A stretch of 64,000 nucleotides of DNA from Saxibacter everestensis (GTDB lineage: Bacteria > Actinomycetota > Actinomycetes > Actinomycetales > Brevibacteriaceae), in the NCBI RefSeq assembly GCF_025787225.1, contig NZ_CP090958.1:1703856-1767855 (forward strand). Reading direction: 5' to 3'. Position 1 is the stretch's first letter, and each line of letters starts with the position of its first letter. Shown one piece after another: positions 29,905 through 38,550 of the stretch. A model generated the notes under the pieces. It did not search any database and was not told the origin of the DNA. It saw nothing but the letters and a program-made list of their open reading frames with translations. The position numbers and the translations under genes are program-made.

Positions 29905-31001
29905 CGGTCACCGACAACCGCTGCCCGAACGCACAGCACATCGGGGAGGTTGCCGACGACGTGATCGAAGCCCTCGCCCTCATTCGAACTCGCGTAGACG
30001 TCTCCGCCGCGAGTGCCGAAATATACGCCAACCGGATCAGCCTCATCGACGGCCGCCGCATCGCGCAGCACCGTGTTGTACTCGGCCTGGGGCAGACCAT
30101 TGTCCAGCCGTCTCCAGCTGTTGCCCGCGTCATCGGTGCGGTGCACCGCGAGCCTGCCATCCGGCGGAATCCGCTCGCCGTCGGCCTTCATCGGGATCAC
30201 CCAGGCAGTTCCCCCGGCGCGCGGGTGGGTCAGCATGACAAAGCCGAAGTCGGAAGGTAGACCGTCCGCGATGGACTTCCATGTGTCGGCGTTGTCATCG
30301 GAGCGGTACACGCCGTGATGGTTTTGCGCGTACAGTCGCTCGGGCACTTCTCCGTCCCGGGCGATCTTGTGCACGCACTGGCCGAACTCGGGATTCGGGT
30401 CGGGCAGGAAGTACGCCGAAATACCTGTATTGCGCGCCTGCCACGAGCCGCCGCCATCCGTCGAGCGGTATACGCCGCCGGTGCTCATGGCAACGTGGAG
30501 CATTTGCGGATCGGTGGGGTCCGGAGCAACAGAGTGCGCCGCCGCTCCCCCATATCCGGCTCCCCATTCGGCGCGATGCGGGTGGTCCCAGAGCCCCCGG
30601 TTCAACTCGAAGTGTTCACCGCCGTCGGTGGACTTCCACAACGAGATCGGCTCACAGCCGGCCCACACCACGCCCGGCCGGTCAGCGGAGTCCGGTTTGA
30701 TCTGCCAGACTCGGGCCAGCGCCGCCCCGGTGTCGTCGGGAAACCGGATAGCGCCGTGGTCCGGCTCTTGCCAGCTGGCGCCGAAGTCGTCGGAATGGGC
30801 GACAGTCGGGCCCCAGTGCTCCGATGTCACGCCCACCATGATCCGGGTGCGCCCTTCACGGGTATCGATACCGATGCTGGGAATCTCATACATCAGGAAG
30901 TGCGGACCGGACAGCTCCCAGGACTTCCGGTCCTGGCTCGAGGCCAGCCACAGTCCCTTCTTGGTGCCGATTGCGAGGACGACTGCTCCGTTGCTGGTCA
31001 T
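29901..31001 (-). CDS. Asp-box (BNR/sialidase-like) beta-propeller protein
   Basis: 366 residues from ATG 31001. Seven Asp-box-like repeats at about residues 21, 70, 124, 180, 234, 289 and 338 (for example HSDDFGASW, KSTDGGEHF, RSTDGGGSW, RTDDAGNSW), spaced near 55 residues, predict a seven-bladed propeller. No signal peptide and no obvious sialidase catalytic set, so it is probably a cytoplasmic scaffold or an unknown enzyme. The longer frame to 31085 is basic and unsupported. Its stop overlaps the MoaD/ThiS start. Annotation as sialidase would be unsafe. Confidence 0.85.
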   Translation of the reverse strand: MTSNGAVVLAIGTKKGLWLASSQDRKSWELSGPHFLMYEIPSIGIDTREGRTRIMVGVTSEHWGPTVAHSDDFGASWQEPDHGAIRFPDDTGAALARVWQIKPDSADRPGVVWAGCEPISLWKSTDGGEHFELNRGLWDHPHRAEWGAGYGGAAAHSVAPDPTDPQMLHVAMSTGGVYRSTDGGGSWQARNTGISAYFLPDPNPEFGQCVHKIARDGEVPERLYAQNHHGVYRSDDNADTWKSIADGLPSDFGFVMLTHPRAGGTAWVIPMKADGERIPPDGRLAVHRTDDAGNSWRRLDNGLPQAEYNTVLRDAAAVDEADPVGVYFGTRGGDVYASSNEGEGFDHVVGNLPDVLCVRAAVVGDR

Positions 31002-31095
31002 GCGCCTATCCAACCACCGCCGTGCCGCGAGTCGCAATGGCTTCGGGAGATTCTTCGTTGAACGGCCGGGCGTGTGACGGGTCACACGTTGGAGG

Positions 31096-31118
31096 TTAGG
31101 TTAGGCATGCTTTAGTAT
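31096..31118 (+). promoter_or_regulatory. DtxR/IdeR-type iron box and -10 of siderophore reductase gene
   Basis: ttaggttaggcatgcttta (31096-31114) matches the 19-bp DtxR/IdeR consensus at about 14 positions, including the full left half. It overlaps the -10 TAGTAT (31113-31118), which ends six bases before the ATG. Iron-bound repressor here would block RNA polymerase directly. Confidence 0.75.
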
Positions 31119-31124
31119 CGGGTC

Positions 31125-32039
31125 ATGACGATGACCGACCAACACGTGCAGACCCCGTACCGCGCCTTCCGAGTCAGGGTGGCCAGGACAACCCGGCTCA
31201 GCGCCAGCTTCGTCCGGGTCACATTCACCGGCGATGACGTCCGTCTGCTTCGCGCCGACGCCCCTGACCAGCGGATCAAAGTCGTGTTGCCGGCTGCCGG
31301 CCAAGACCGGGTGGAGTTCGACGGCGGACCGGGCTGGTACGACGCGTTTAAGCTGAGCGATCCAGCGCACCGGCCAATCCTGCGCACCTACACCATCAGG
31401 GCGATCCGGCCGGATGACGACGAGGTGGATGTCGACTTCGTGCTGCATGGCGACAGCGGGCCGGCCTCGGGCTGGGTCAGCGGAGATCCGCTCGGCCGGG
31501 AGATCGTGTTGTTCGCACCAACCCACGAGTACTCGGGAGAGGTGGGTGGTTTCGAGTGGAAGCCACCCGCGCATGCAGTTGACCTGTTGCTCGCGGCCGA
31601 CGAAACCGCGGTGCCCGCGGTCGCCGGCATCCTGGAATCCCTTCCCGCGGACGCCACCGGGCAGGTTTTTCTCGAGGTGCCGGATGCTTCGGACGCCATC
31701 GAACTGCACAGGCCAGCCAATGTTCGCGTCACCTGGTTGCCGCGCGGCGCAGACACAGTAGCCGGCGCCGCGCTGGTCCAGGCAATCAGGTCGGCTGAGA
31801 TCAAGACGGCCGCGTCTGTTGCCGAATCCGATCCGTCCTTCCAGCTGGACGACATCGATGTCGATCGGGACATCCTCTGGGAGGTGACCGAGGACAACGA
31901 CATTCCGTTCTACGCATGGATTGCCGGGGAAGCTGGTGCCGTGAAGGCAATCCGGCGCCATCTGGTCAACGACCGCGGGATCGAACGGAAGACCATCACT
32001 TTCATGGGCTACTGGCGGCTCGGCAAAGCCGAGATGTAA
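31125..32039 (+). CDS. Siderophore-interacting protein (FAD-dependent ferric-siderophore reductase)
   Basis: 304 residues. N-terminal FAD-binding barrel (ARTTRLSASFVRVTFTGDDV; RTYTIRAIRPDDDEVDVDFVLHG; GPASGWV) and C-terminal SIP Rossmann-like domain (LLAADETAVPAVAGILE, FYAWIAGEAGAVKAIRRHL). It reduces Fe(III)-siderophores in the cytoplasm to release iron. The iron box over its promoter supports iron-starvation induction. It stands alone, with no siderophore synthesis or uptake genes nearby. ATG 31125 fits a leaderless start; ATG 31131 is in frame. The last five codons and stop begin a series of 15-bp repeats. Confidence 0.94.
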   Translation: MTMTDQHVQTPYRAFRVRVARTTRLSASFVRVTFTGDDVRLLRADAPDQRIKVVLPAAGQDRVEFDGGPGWYDAFKLSDPAHRPILRTYTIRAIRPDDDEVDVDFVLHGDSGPASGWVSGDPLGREIVLFAPTHEYSGEVGGFEWKPPAHAVDLLLAADETAVPAVAGILESLPADATGQVFLEVPDASDAIELHRPANVRVTWLPRGADTVAGAALVQAIRSAEIKTAASVAESDPSFQLDDIDVDRDILWEVTEDNDIPFYAWIAGEAGAVKAIRRHLVNDRGIERKTITFMGYWRLGKAEM

Positions 32040-32098
32040 ACGGCTGAGCTGTAACCGGCCGGGTGTAAACGGCTGAGCTGTAACCGGCTGAGACGTGA
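32025..32098 (+). repeat. Tandem duplication of final codons and stop of the siderophore reductase gene
   Basis: Five units of 14-15 bp: aaagccgagatgtaa (gene end), acggctgagctgtaa, ccggccgggtgtaa, acggctgagctgtaa, ccggctgagacgtga. Each ends in TAA or TGA. The third is one base short. Confidence 0.85.
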
Positions 32099-32123
32099 CA
32101 GTGGCCTCGGATCTGCCGGGCAG

Positions 32124-34640
32124 CTAGATCTCGTTCACGTCGATCACTCGCACCACTGCGGTGCCCTGCTCGTCCGACTCCGCCAGATCAACCTCAGCGC
32201 TGATGCCGAAGTCGTTGTTGCCCTCCGGGTCGGCAAAGATCTGCCGTACCTGCCAGATGTCCGCACCCTTTTCAATGATCAGCATGGCGCTGCTACGCGC
32301 TTTGGCATCCGTGCCCAGATGGTCGTAGTTATCGAAGTAGTTCTCCATCGCTTCTGCCCAGCGGCCGGCATCCCAGCCGTCCCCGGCATCCAGCTCGCCA
32401 AGTGCCTGATACTGCCGGCGGGCTGCCAGGTCCACCCGCCTGAACAGCGCATTGCGCACCAGCACCATGAACGCCCGCGGATTCGCGGTCACTCCGGTTT
32501 CGACCGGAACTGGCGCCCGAACCTGGTCGGGAACGTCGGTGCCAGGATCCGTCAGAGCAGCCCACTCCTCCAGCAGGCTGGAGTCGACCTGGCGGACGAG
32601 CTCTCCGATCCAGTCGATCAGGTCGTGCAGCTCGGGCGTCTTCTTATCATCGGGAATCGTCTGCCGCATGGTCCGGTAGGCGTCGGCCAGGTATCGGAGC
32701 ACGGCTCCCTCGGCCCGAGGCAATTTGTAGAAGGAGACGAACTCGGTGAAGGTCATTGCCCGTTCGTAGAGGTCACGCACGACCGACTTCGGTTTGAGAT
32801 CGAAGTCCGACACCCACGGCTGGGTCTGCCGATAGATCGCGAACGCCTCATCCAGCATCTCGGCCAATGGGCGCGGATACGTGACGTCCTCGAGTAACTC
32901 CATCCGCTCCTCGTATTCGATGCCCTCGGCCTTCATCGCCGCAACGGCCTCGCCACGCGCCAATGATTCCTGGCCGCGAAGCACGGCCCGCGGCTCGTCG
33001 AGGGTGGCTTCCAGCACCGAAATGACGTCGAGCGGGTAGCTCTCCTGCTCCGGGTCGAGCAAGTCGATAACGGCAAGCGCGAACGGGGACAGTGGTTGGT
33101 TGAGCGCAAAGTTCGGCTGCAGCTCGGCAACCACCCGGAAACGCACTACCGGCTCGCCGTCGACTGCAGCCGTGTACCGCTCCAGCACCCCGGCCGTGAG
33201 CAGAGTCCTGCCAATACTGATCGCTTGTTTCATCAGGGCAAGCTGACGCCGACGCGGCTCGTGGTTATCTTCCAGCAAGTGCCGGATCACGGCCACGCTG
33301 TCGCCGCCGCGAGCCAACAGGTTCAGCACCATCGCGTGATTAATCGTCAGGTGCGATTCGAGAGTTTCCGGCGTCGACGACACCAGCCGGTCAAAGCTGC
33401 CTTCGCCCCAGGAAACGAAACCTTCCGGTGCCTTCTTCTTGACGATCTTCCGGCGCTTCTTCGCATCATCGCCGGCCTTCGCCAGCGACTTCTGGTTTTC
33501 AATCACATATTCGGGCGCCTGCACGACGACAGTTCCGGCATCGTCATACCCGGCGCGCCCGGCTCGCCCCGCGATCTGCTGGAACTCGCGTACCGAAAGC
33601 TGACGCATCCTGACGCCGTCGAACTTGGTCAGGGCAGTCAGCAGCACGGTCCTGATCGGCACGTTGATGCCGACCCCGAGGGTGTCAGTGCCGCAAATCA
33701 CCTTGAGCAACCCCTGCTGGGCAAGCTGTTCGACCAGCCGCCGATATTTCGGCAGCATACCGGCGTGATGCACGCCGACCCCGTGCCGAAGCAGCCGGGA
33801 AAGCACCTTGCCGAAGCCGGTGCTGAACCGGAATCCACCGATAGCTTCGGCGATGGCGTCCCGCTCACTCCGGCTGGCGATACCCGCGCTCGTGAGCGAT
33901 TGCGCCTGGTCGATCGCGGCCACTTGCGCGAAGTGCACTATGTAGATCGGTGCCTGTTTGGTGCTGAGCAGTTCCCCGATCTGCTCATGCAGAGGCGTGG
34001 TCGAGTAATAGAAATGCAATGGAACCGGCCGGATAGTCGAGGTGACATCCGCGGTCGGTCGCCCGGTACGGCGGGTCAGGTCCTTGGCAAGTTCGCTCAC
34101 ATTGCCGAGTGTCGCCGACATCAAAATGAATTGCGCCTGGGGCAGTTCGATCAGCGGCACCTGCCAGGCCCAGCCACGCTGTGGGTCGGCATAGAAATGA
34201 AACTCGTCCATCACGACCTGTGCCACATCCGCGTCCGCGCCTTCGCGCAGGGCGACATTGGCAAGAATCTCCGCTGTGCAACAGATGATCGGCGCGGCCG
34301 GGTTCACCGCCGTGTCCCCCGTCATCATTCCGACGTTGCGCGCGCCGAACACGTCGACGAGCGAAAAGAACTTCTCGGACACCAGCGCCTTCAACGGCGC
34401 GGTGTAGAAGGAGCGTCTGCCATTGGCCAGCGCAGCGAAATGCGCGCCAAGCGCGATCAGGCTCTTGCCCGAACCGGTAGGCGTGCTGACAATGACGTTC
34501 GACTCGGAAACGACCTCCAGGAGCGCCTCCTCCTGAGCGGGATACAGCTCAAGGCCCTGCTCCGTCACCCACGCCTCGAACGCATCGAAGATTGCCTCCG
34601 GCTGGCCGGCAAGGGTGGGGGGTACCTCGAGAGTTTTCAT
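32124..34640 (-). CDS. Ski2-like DEAD/DEAH-box helicase (DUF3516 type)
   Basis: 838 residues from ATG 34640 (frame open to 34679). N-terminal RecA domain: STPTGSGKSLIAL (Walker A), YTAPLKALVSEK (Ia), VVMDEFHFYAD (DExH-like motif II), LMSATLGN (III). Second RecA domain: FGTDTLGVGINVPI-type stretch (GTDTLGVGINVP) and QQIAGRAGRAGYD (VI). The C-terminal half is the DUF3516 region common in actinobacteria. Likely an RNA helicase in RNA turnover; not experimentally defined. No clear ribosome-binding site, so the start is the weakest point. Confidence 0.88.
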   Translation of the reverse strand: MKTLEVPPTLAGQPEAIFDAFEAWVTEQGLELYPAQEEALLEVVSESNVIVSTPTGSGKSLIALGAHFAALANGRRSFYTAPLKALVSEKFFSLVDVFGARNVGMMTGDTAVNPAAPIICCTAEILANVALREGADADVAQVVMDEFHFYADPQRGWAWQVPLIELPQAQFILMSATLGNVSELAKDLTRRTGRPTADVTSTIRPVPLHFYYSTTPLHEQIGELLSTKQAPIYIVHFAQVAAIDQAQSLTSAGIASRSERDAIAEAIGGFRFSTGFGKVLSRLLRHGVGVHHAGMLPKYRRLVEQLAQQGLLKVICGTDTLGVGINVPIRTVLLTALTKFDGVRMRQLSVREFQQIAGRAGRAGYDDAGTVVVQAPEYVIENQKSLAKAGDDAKKRRKIVKKKAPEGFVSWGEGSFDRLVSSTPETLESHLTINHAMVLNLLARGGDSVAVIRHLLEDNHEPRRRQLALMKQAISIGRTLLTAGVLERYTAAVDGEPVVRFRVVAELQPNFALNQPLSPFALAVIDLLDPEQESYPLDVISVLEATLDEPRAVLRGQESLARGEAVAAMKAEGIEYEERMELLEDVTYPRPLAEMLDEAFAIYRQTQPWVSDFDLKPKSVVRDLYERAMTFTEFVSFYKLPRAEGAVLRYLADAYRTMRQTIPDDKKTPELHDLIDWIGELVRQVDSSLLEEWAALTDPGTDVPDQVRAPVPVETGVTANPRAFMVLVRNALFRRVDLAARRQYQALGELDAGDGWDAGRWAEAMENYFDNYDHLGTDAKARSSAMLIIEKGADIWQVRQIFADPEGNNDFGISAEVDLAESDEQGTAVVRVIDVNEI

Positions 34641-34818
34641 CACTAGTGATCTTGCCTCAGAAGCCGTGTCGCGCACCAACTCCGGCGAGAGCGTGCTTCA
34701 CCCGATCCGACCGGGCCTCCTGTCCGGAGCCTGTCCGGATACCCCTAGGCTGGAAACCAGGACGGCGAATCGCAAAGCACGATACGGCAGAAGCACAGTG
34801 ACGAGGTACGGAGGATCA

Positions 34819-35106
34819 ATGCCGCTTTTTCTGGTGCAGTACAGCTACAGCCCGGACATCGAGCGACGGCTTGCAGAACGACCCGCGCATCGCGAGTGGT
34901 TGGGGGGCCTGTTCGACGAGGGCAGGTTGGTCGCTGCCGGTCCCTACGCCGATGACGGTGCACCCGGCGGGCAGCTGATCATCCGGGCCGAGACGGCGGG
35001 CGCCGTCGAAGAGCTACTCCCTGACGATCCCTACGCCCAGATCGGCGTGATCGCGGACGCCACCATCCGACAGTGGACCGTCGTCTTCGGCCCGTGGCAG
35101 GACTGA
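34819..35106 (+). CDS. YciI-family protein
   Basis: 95 residues. Compact ferredoxin-like fold of the YciI/DGPF family: MPLFLVQYSYSPDIERR, a conserved histidine in RPAHREWL, LVAAGPYADDGAPGGQLII, and DDPYAQIGVI. ATG 34819 has GGAGG five bases upstream; the longer frame from 34615 is spurious. Biochemical role is generally unknown; some relatives act as small-molecule lyases or dimeric subunits. The GH15 gene follows after 7 bp, suggesting one transcript. Confidence 0.9.
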   Translation: MPLFLVQYSYSPDIERRLAERPAHREWLGGLFDEGRLVAAGPYADDGAPGGQLIIRAETAGAVEELLPDDPYAQIGVIADATIRQWTVVFGPWQD

Positions 35107-35113
35107 ATCCGAT

Positions 35114-37078
35114 ATGACCACCCCCATCGAGAACTACGCCCTGATCAGCGACTGCCACACCGGGGCACTCGTCGGCGCGAATGGCAGCATCGATTGGCTC
35201 TGCCTGCCACGCTATGACTCCCCCGCGATGTTCGCTGCATTGCTTGGCACCGAGGACAACGGACGTTGGCTTATCGCGCCGAACGACGACGCTGCCTCAG
35301 TGCGCCGCGAATACGTCGGCGACAGCTTCGTGCTTCGTTCGGTCTGGACGACGCCGACCGGCACCGTGGAGGTCATCGATGCGATGCCGGTCCAGGACCG
35401 GCGAGCGGACATCATCCGCCGGATACGGGGCATCAAGGGAACTGTCGAAATGCGGCAGGAACTTGAGATCCGTTTCGGATACGGAGACGTCGTGCCCTGG
35501 GTTCGACGGCTGGACCATACCCCAGACCTGTCGGCGGAGCCACCTGCGGAAGAGGCCGACCAGCCCACGTCACGGCGGCGCGACTCGGTCAGCTCCGGGC
35601 CGTCGGTGCCATCGCATCCCTACAGCGTGGACGACCCCGACGACCGCAAAGCGCTTGTCGCGGTGGCCGGCCCAGACGCGGTGAAGCTTCGCGGCCCGCA
35701 CCTGCCTTCGGCGACCGATATGCGGCACGAAGGCACCTTCCAGGTGGCCGAAGGTGAGACGCTCGATTACGTAATGACCTGGTTCCCCTCGCACCGGAAG
35801 CCACCCGGGCCGCTGAAGGTGACCGAACGGCTCGAGCACACTATCGACTACTGGCACAACTGGGCCCAGCGGAGTGACGCCAAGTACCCGTATCAGGAGG
35901 CGGTCACACGTTCGCTCCTCGTGCTGCGGGCGCTGACCCATGAAGACACCGGCGGTATCGTTGCCGCGGCCACTACCTCACTGCCGGAACGGTACGGCGG
36001 CGAACGTAACTGGGACTACCGGTACTGCTGGCTGCGAGACGCCGCACTCACGCTCGAGGCGTTACTCTCTCATGGCTACAGCGACGTAGCCGGGCACTGG
36101 CGTAACTGGTTGCTTCGTGCCGTTGCCGGCGACCCGGAGGATCTGCAGATAATGTACGGCCTCGCCGGGGAGCGTGACCTGCCGGAGCGCGAGTTGGAAC
36201 ATCTGAACGGCTACGCCGGTTCCAGGCCGGTCCGGGTGGGGAACGCCGCGGTGGACCAGTACCAGGCGGATGTGCTCGGTGAAGTGATGGTGTCACTGGA
36301 GATGGCGCGCCACGCCAACGTCGTCGAGGATGCCTTTTCCTGGCCGTTGCAGCGCACCCTGCTTGGCCATCTGGCGAAGAACTGGAAGGAGCCGGACAAC
36401 GGAATCTGGGAAGTCCGCGGCGAACGTCAGCACTTCACACATTCCCGCGCGATGCTGTGGGCCGCTTTCGACCGAGGAGTGCGGGCAGTGGAGGAATACG
36501 GCCTGAGCGGCGATGCCGAGTCGTGGCGAAACCTCCGGGACAGCATTGCCGACGAAATAGAGGCAAACGGCTTCGATCGCCGCCGCAACACCTACACCCA
36601 GTACTACGGTTCAACCACCGTGGACGCTTCGCTGCTGCAGCTTGCCCAGATCGGCTACCTGGCCTACGACGATCCGAGAATGCTCGGCACGGTTGCCGCA
36701 CTTGAGCGGGACCTGATGCCCGATGGTCTGCTGCTGCGCTACGACACCGACGAGGGCGTCGACGGGCTACCACCGGGAGAGCATCCTTTCCTGGCCTGCT
36801 CCTTCTGGCTGGTCGAGCAGTATGCGAAGTCCGGCCGGCTTCCGGACGCCCGGCGGCTGATGGATCGGTTACTCGGCCTGCGCAACGAGCTTGGCTTGCT
36901 GTCCGAAGAATACGACGTCAGGAACGAGCGGATGCTCGGAAATTATCCACAGGCATTCAGCCACCTCACCCTGGTGCGTGCCGCCGACGCGATCCATCAG
37001 GCCTCCGAGGAAGCCGCGGACCAGGATGTGAGCCGGCCCAGGCAGGATGCCGACTGGATCGACCCTGGATCGAACTAG
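35114..37078 (+). CDS. Glycoside hydrolase family 15 protein (glucoamylase/trehalase-like)
   Basis: 654 residues. N-terminal beta domain (YALISDCHTGALVGANGSIDWLCLPRYDSP) and (alpha/alpha)6 barrel with NWDYRYCWLRDAALTLEAL, NAAVDQYQADVLGEV and FSHLTLVRAA. Mycobacterial homologues of this form hydrolyse trehalose; others act on maltose or starch ends. No signal peptide, so an intracellular trehalase or glucoamylase is likely. A polar, probably disordered insert (about 140-170) interrupts the first domain. Cotranscribed with the YciI gene; followed by a bidirectional terminator. Confidence 0.93.
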   Translation: MTTPIENYALISDCHTGALVGANGSIDWLCLPRYDSPAMFAALLGTEDNGRWLIAPNDDAASVRREYVGDSFVLRSVWTTPTGTVEVIDAMPVQDRRADIIRRIRGIKGTVEMRQELEIRFGYGDVVPWVRRLDHTPDLSAEPPAEEADQPTSRRRDSVSSGPSVPSHPYSVDDPDDRKALVAVAGPDAVKLRGPHLPSATDMRHEGTFQVAEGETLDYVMTWFPSHRKPPGPLKVTERLEHTIDYWHNWAQRSDAKYPYQEAVTRSLLVLRALTHEDTGGIVAAATTSLPERYGGERNWDYRYCWLRDAALTLEALLSHGYSDVAGHWRNWLLRAVAGDPEDLQIMYGLAGERDLPERELEHLNGYAGSRPVRVGNAAVDQYQADVLGEVMVSLEMARHANVVEDAFSWPLQRTLLGHLAKNWKEPDNGIWEVRGERQHFTHSRAMLWAAFDRGVRAVEEYGLSGDAESWRNLRDSIADEIEANGFDRRRNTYTQYYGSTTVDASLLQLAQIGYLAYDDPRMLGTVAALERDLMPDGLLLRYDTDEGVDGLPPGEHPFLACSFWLVEQYAKSGRLPDARRLMDRLLGLRNELGLLSEEYDVRNERMLGNYPQAFSHLTLVRAADAIHQASEEAADQDVSRPRQDADWIDPGSN

Positions 37079-37101
37079 CCAGCGCCGGCGGTGAAACTGC
37101 G

Positions 37102-37152
37102 AACACGGTGCAGGAACGCGAGCGTATTCAGCCTGCGTTCCAGCACCGTGTT
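37102..37152. terminator. Bidirectional terminator between GH15 gene and terC
   Basis: 18-base arms (37102-37119 and 37135-37152) form a stem with a single mismatch around a 15-base loop. It lies 23 bp after the GH15 stop and 24 bp after the convergent terC stop, with short T-runs at the arm ends. Confidence 0.8.
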
Positions 37153-37176
37153 TGCACCCTTAGCCGGGTCGTCCGA

Positions 37177-38253
37177 CTAGCTATCCCGTGAGTGGTCCTG
37201 CACGACCTCGACATCGGCGTCAGCGTCGGCGTCGGCGTCAGCGTCGGCGTCGGTGTCGGTGTCCGCAGACGCCGCCACCCGCTTCTCGTCATGCGACATC
37301 TTGATCAGGCTGGCGATCGTGGCGAGAGCCATTGTGCCGACGATCACGCCGAGCGAGACCCAGGTGCTGAATTCAGGCGCCCAGCTGATGTGTTCGCCGC
37401 CGTTGATGAACGGCAGCTCGTTCTCGTGCATGGCATGGAATACCAGCTTGACCCCGATGAAGGCGAGGATGACCGCGATGCCGTACTTGAGGTAAACCAG
37501 ACGATCCAGCAGGCCGCCGAGAAGGAAGTAAAGCTGCCGCAGGCCCATCAGCGCAAAGATGTTCGCGGTGAAGACTAGATAGGGGCTTTGGGTGATGCCG
37601 AAGATGGCCGGAATGGAATCCAGGGCAAACATCACATCGGTCGTGCCGATCGCGATGAAGACGAGCAGCATCGGCGTGAAGAACTTTTTGCCGTCAATTA
37701 CAGTCTTCAGTTTGTTGCCGTCGAACTCCGAAGAAATGTTGATCCGCTTCCGCAGGATCCGGATCAGCGCATTGTCCTCGTTCTCGTCATCGTCACCGCT
37801 GAATGCCTGGGTGTAGGCGGTGTACAGCAGGAACGCGCCGAAGATGTAGAAGATCCAGCTGAAGTTTGAGATCAGCTGCGCGCCGAGCAGGATGAAGACA
37901 CCGCGGAAGACCAGGGCCAGGATGATACCGACCATCAGCACTTCCTGCTGGAACTTTCGCGGCACGGCGAACCGTCCCATGATGATGACGAACACAAACA
38001 GGTTGTCGATGCTGAGGCTGTACTCGGTGAGCCAGCCGGCCAGGAACTGGGCACCGTGCTCGGCGTCGCCGAGCAGGAACATCAGACCGGCGAAAACCAG
38101 GGCCAGCGCAACATAGAAGGCAACCCAGAGGCTTGCTTCTTTCATTGACGGCACGTGCGGCCGCTTGATCACAAGCAGCAAATCACCGACGAGGATGAGT
38201 ACGAGTACGACAAGTGAGCCGATCTCGAACCACAGGGGTAGGGCGAGGTCCAT
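37177..38253 (-). CDS. terC: TerC-family membrane protein with acidic repeat tail, probable Mn exporter
   Basis: 358 residues with about nine transmembrane helices. Family signatures with paired acidic residues: LSIDNLFVFVIIM (about 83-95) and GTTDVMFALDSIPAIFG (about 205-221). TerC/Alx proteins export or balance manganese. The gene sits behind a yybP-ykoY-type Mn riboswitch, which supports that role. The C-terminus ends in a run of Asp-Ala repeats (TDTDADADADADADADVEV), possibly a metal-binding or purely elastic tail. The ATG has AAAGG seven bases upstream. Confidence 0.93.
   Translation of the reverse strand: MDLALPLWFEIGSLVVLVLILVGDLLLVIKRPHVPSMKEASLWVAFYVALALVFAGLMFLLGDAEHGAQFLAGWLTEYSLSIDNLFVFVIIMGRFAVPRKFQQEVLMVGIILALVFRGVFILLGAQLISNFSWIFYIFGAFLLYTAYTQAFSGDDDENEDNALIRILRKRINISSEFDGNKLKTVIDGKKFFTPMLLVFIAIGTTDVMFALDSIPAIFGITQSPYLVFTANIFALMGLRQLYFLLGGLLDRLVYLKYGIAVILAFIGVKLVFHAMHENELPFINGGEHISWAPEFSTWVSLGVIVGTMALATIASLIKMSHDEKRVAASADTDTDADADADADADADVEVVQDHSRDS
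37214..37249 (-). repeat. 18-bp repeat encoding the Asp/Ala tail of TerC
   Basis: tcggcgtcagcgtcggcg is present twice in tandem (37214-37231 and 37232-37249) and continues as a diverged copy to about 37265. In frame on the minus strand it gives alternating Asp and Ala. Confidence 0.85.
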
Positions 38254-38300
38254 TCGGGGCCTTTCGAGTTATTCGTGCAGACGTTCGTTTCGCTCATTTA

Positions 38301-38432
38301 TTGTGCTTACGGCACAACGAAACCCGAAAGTCTCTCCCGCATTGGTTAAAACAATGCCACCGCGCCCGGAACCTCGCTGGTGAAGCTCGTGCTGACGTCC
38401 GCGGTGTTTTGGGATACTCCCCTTCGCTGGGT
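38301..38432 (-). promoter_or_regulatory. yybP-ykoY manganese riboswitch upstream of terC
   Basis: Read on the minus strand: GAAGGGGAGTA (38415-38425), stem CACCGCG/CGCGGTG (38400-38406 with 38358-38364), the conserved ACGTCA just inside it and CCGG before its 3' strand, hairpin GCATTG/CAATGC (38352-38357 with 38339-38344), then CTTTCG (about 38325-38330) to close P1. Order and motifs match the Mn2+-sensing yybP-ykoY aptamer. A further hairpin TTGTGC/GCACAA (38301-38317) may be the expression platform. About 50 bases separate it from the terC start. Confidence 0.82.
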
Positions 38433-38550
38433 CAATCCTAACCGATCGGAAGCGAACCCGTCTCAGCTAGCGTGCCGTGGCCAACCGGAGCCCAAGCAAT
38501 GACGCGCCGTGGCGCACCCGGGCCGAGCACACCCAAGCACACGGGCGAGT

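Noticed and set aside
29901-31001. Sialidase enzyme
   Set aside because: Only Asp-box repeats are seen; no signal peptide and no recognisable catalytic Arg triad or Asp/Glu-Tyr set.
33096-34646. 516-codon antisense frame opposite the helicase
   Set aside because: Shadow of a strongly supported gene; Arg/His/Gln-rich without motifs.
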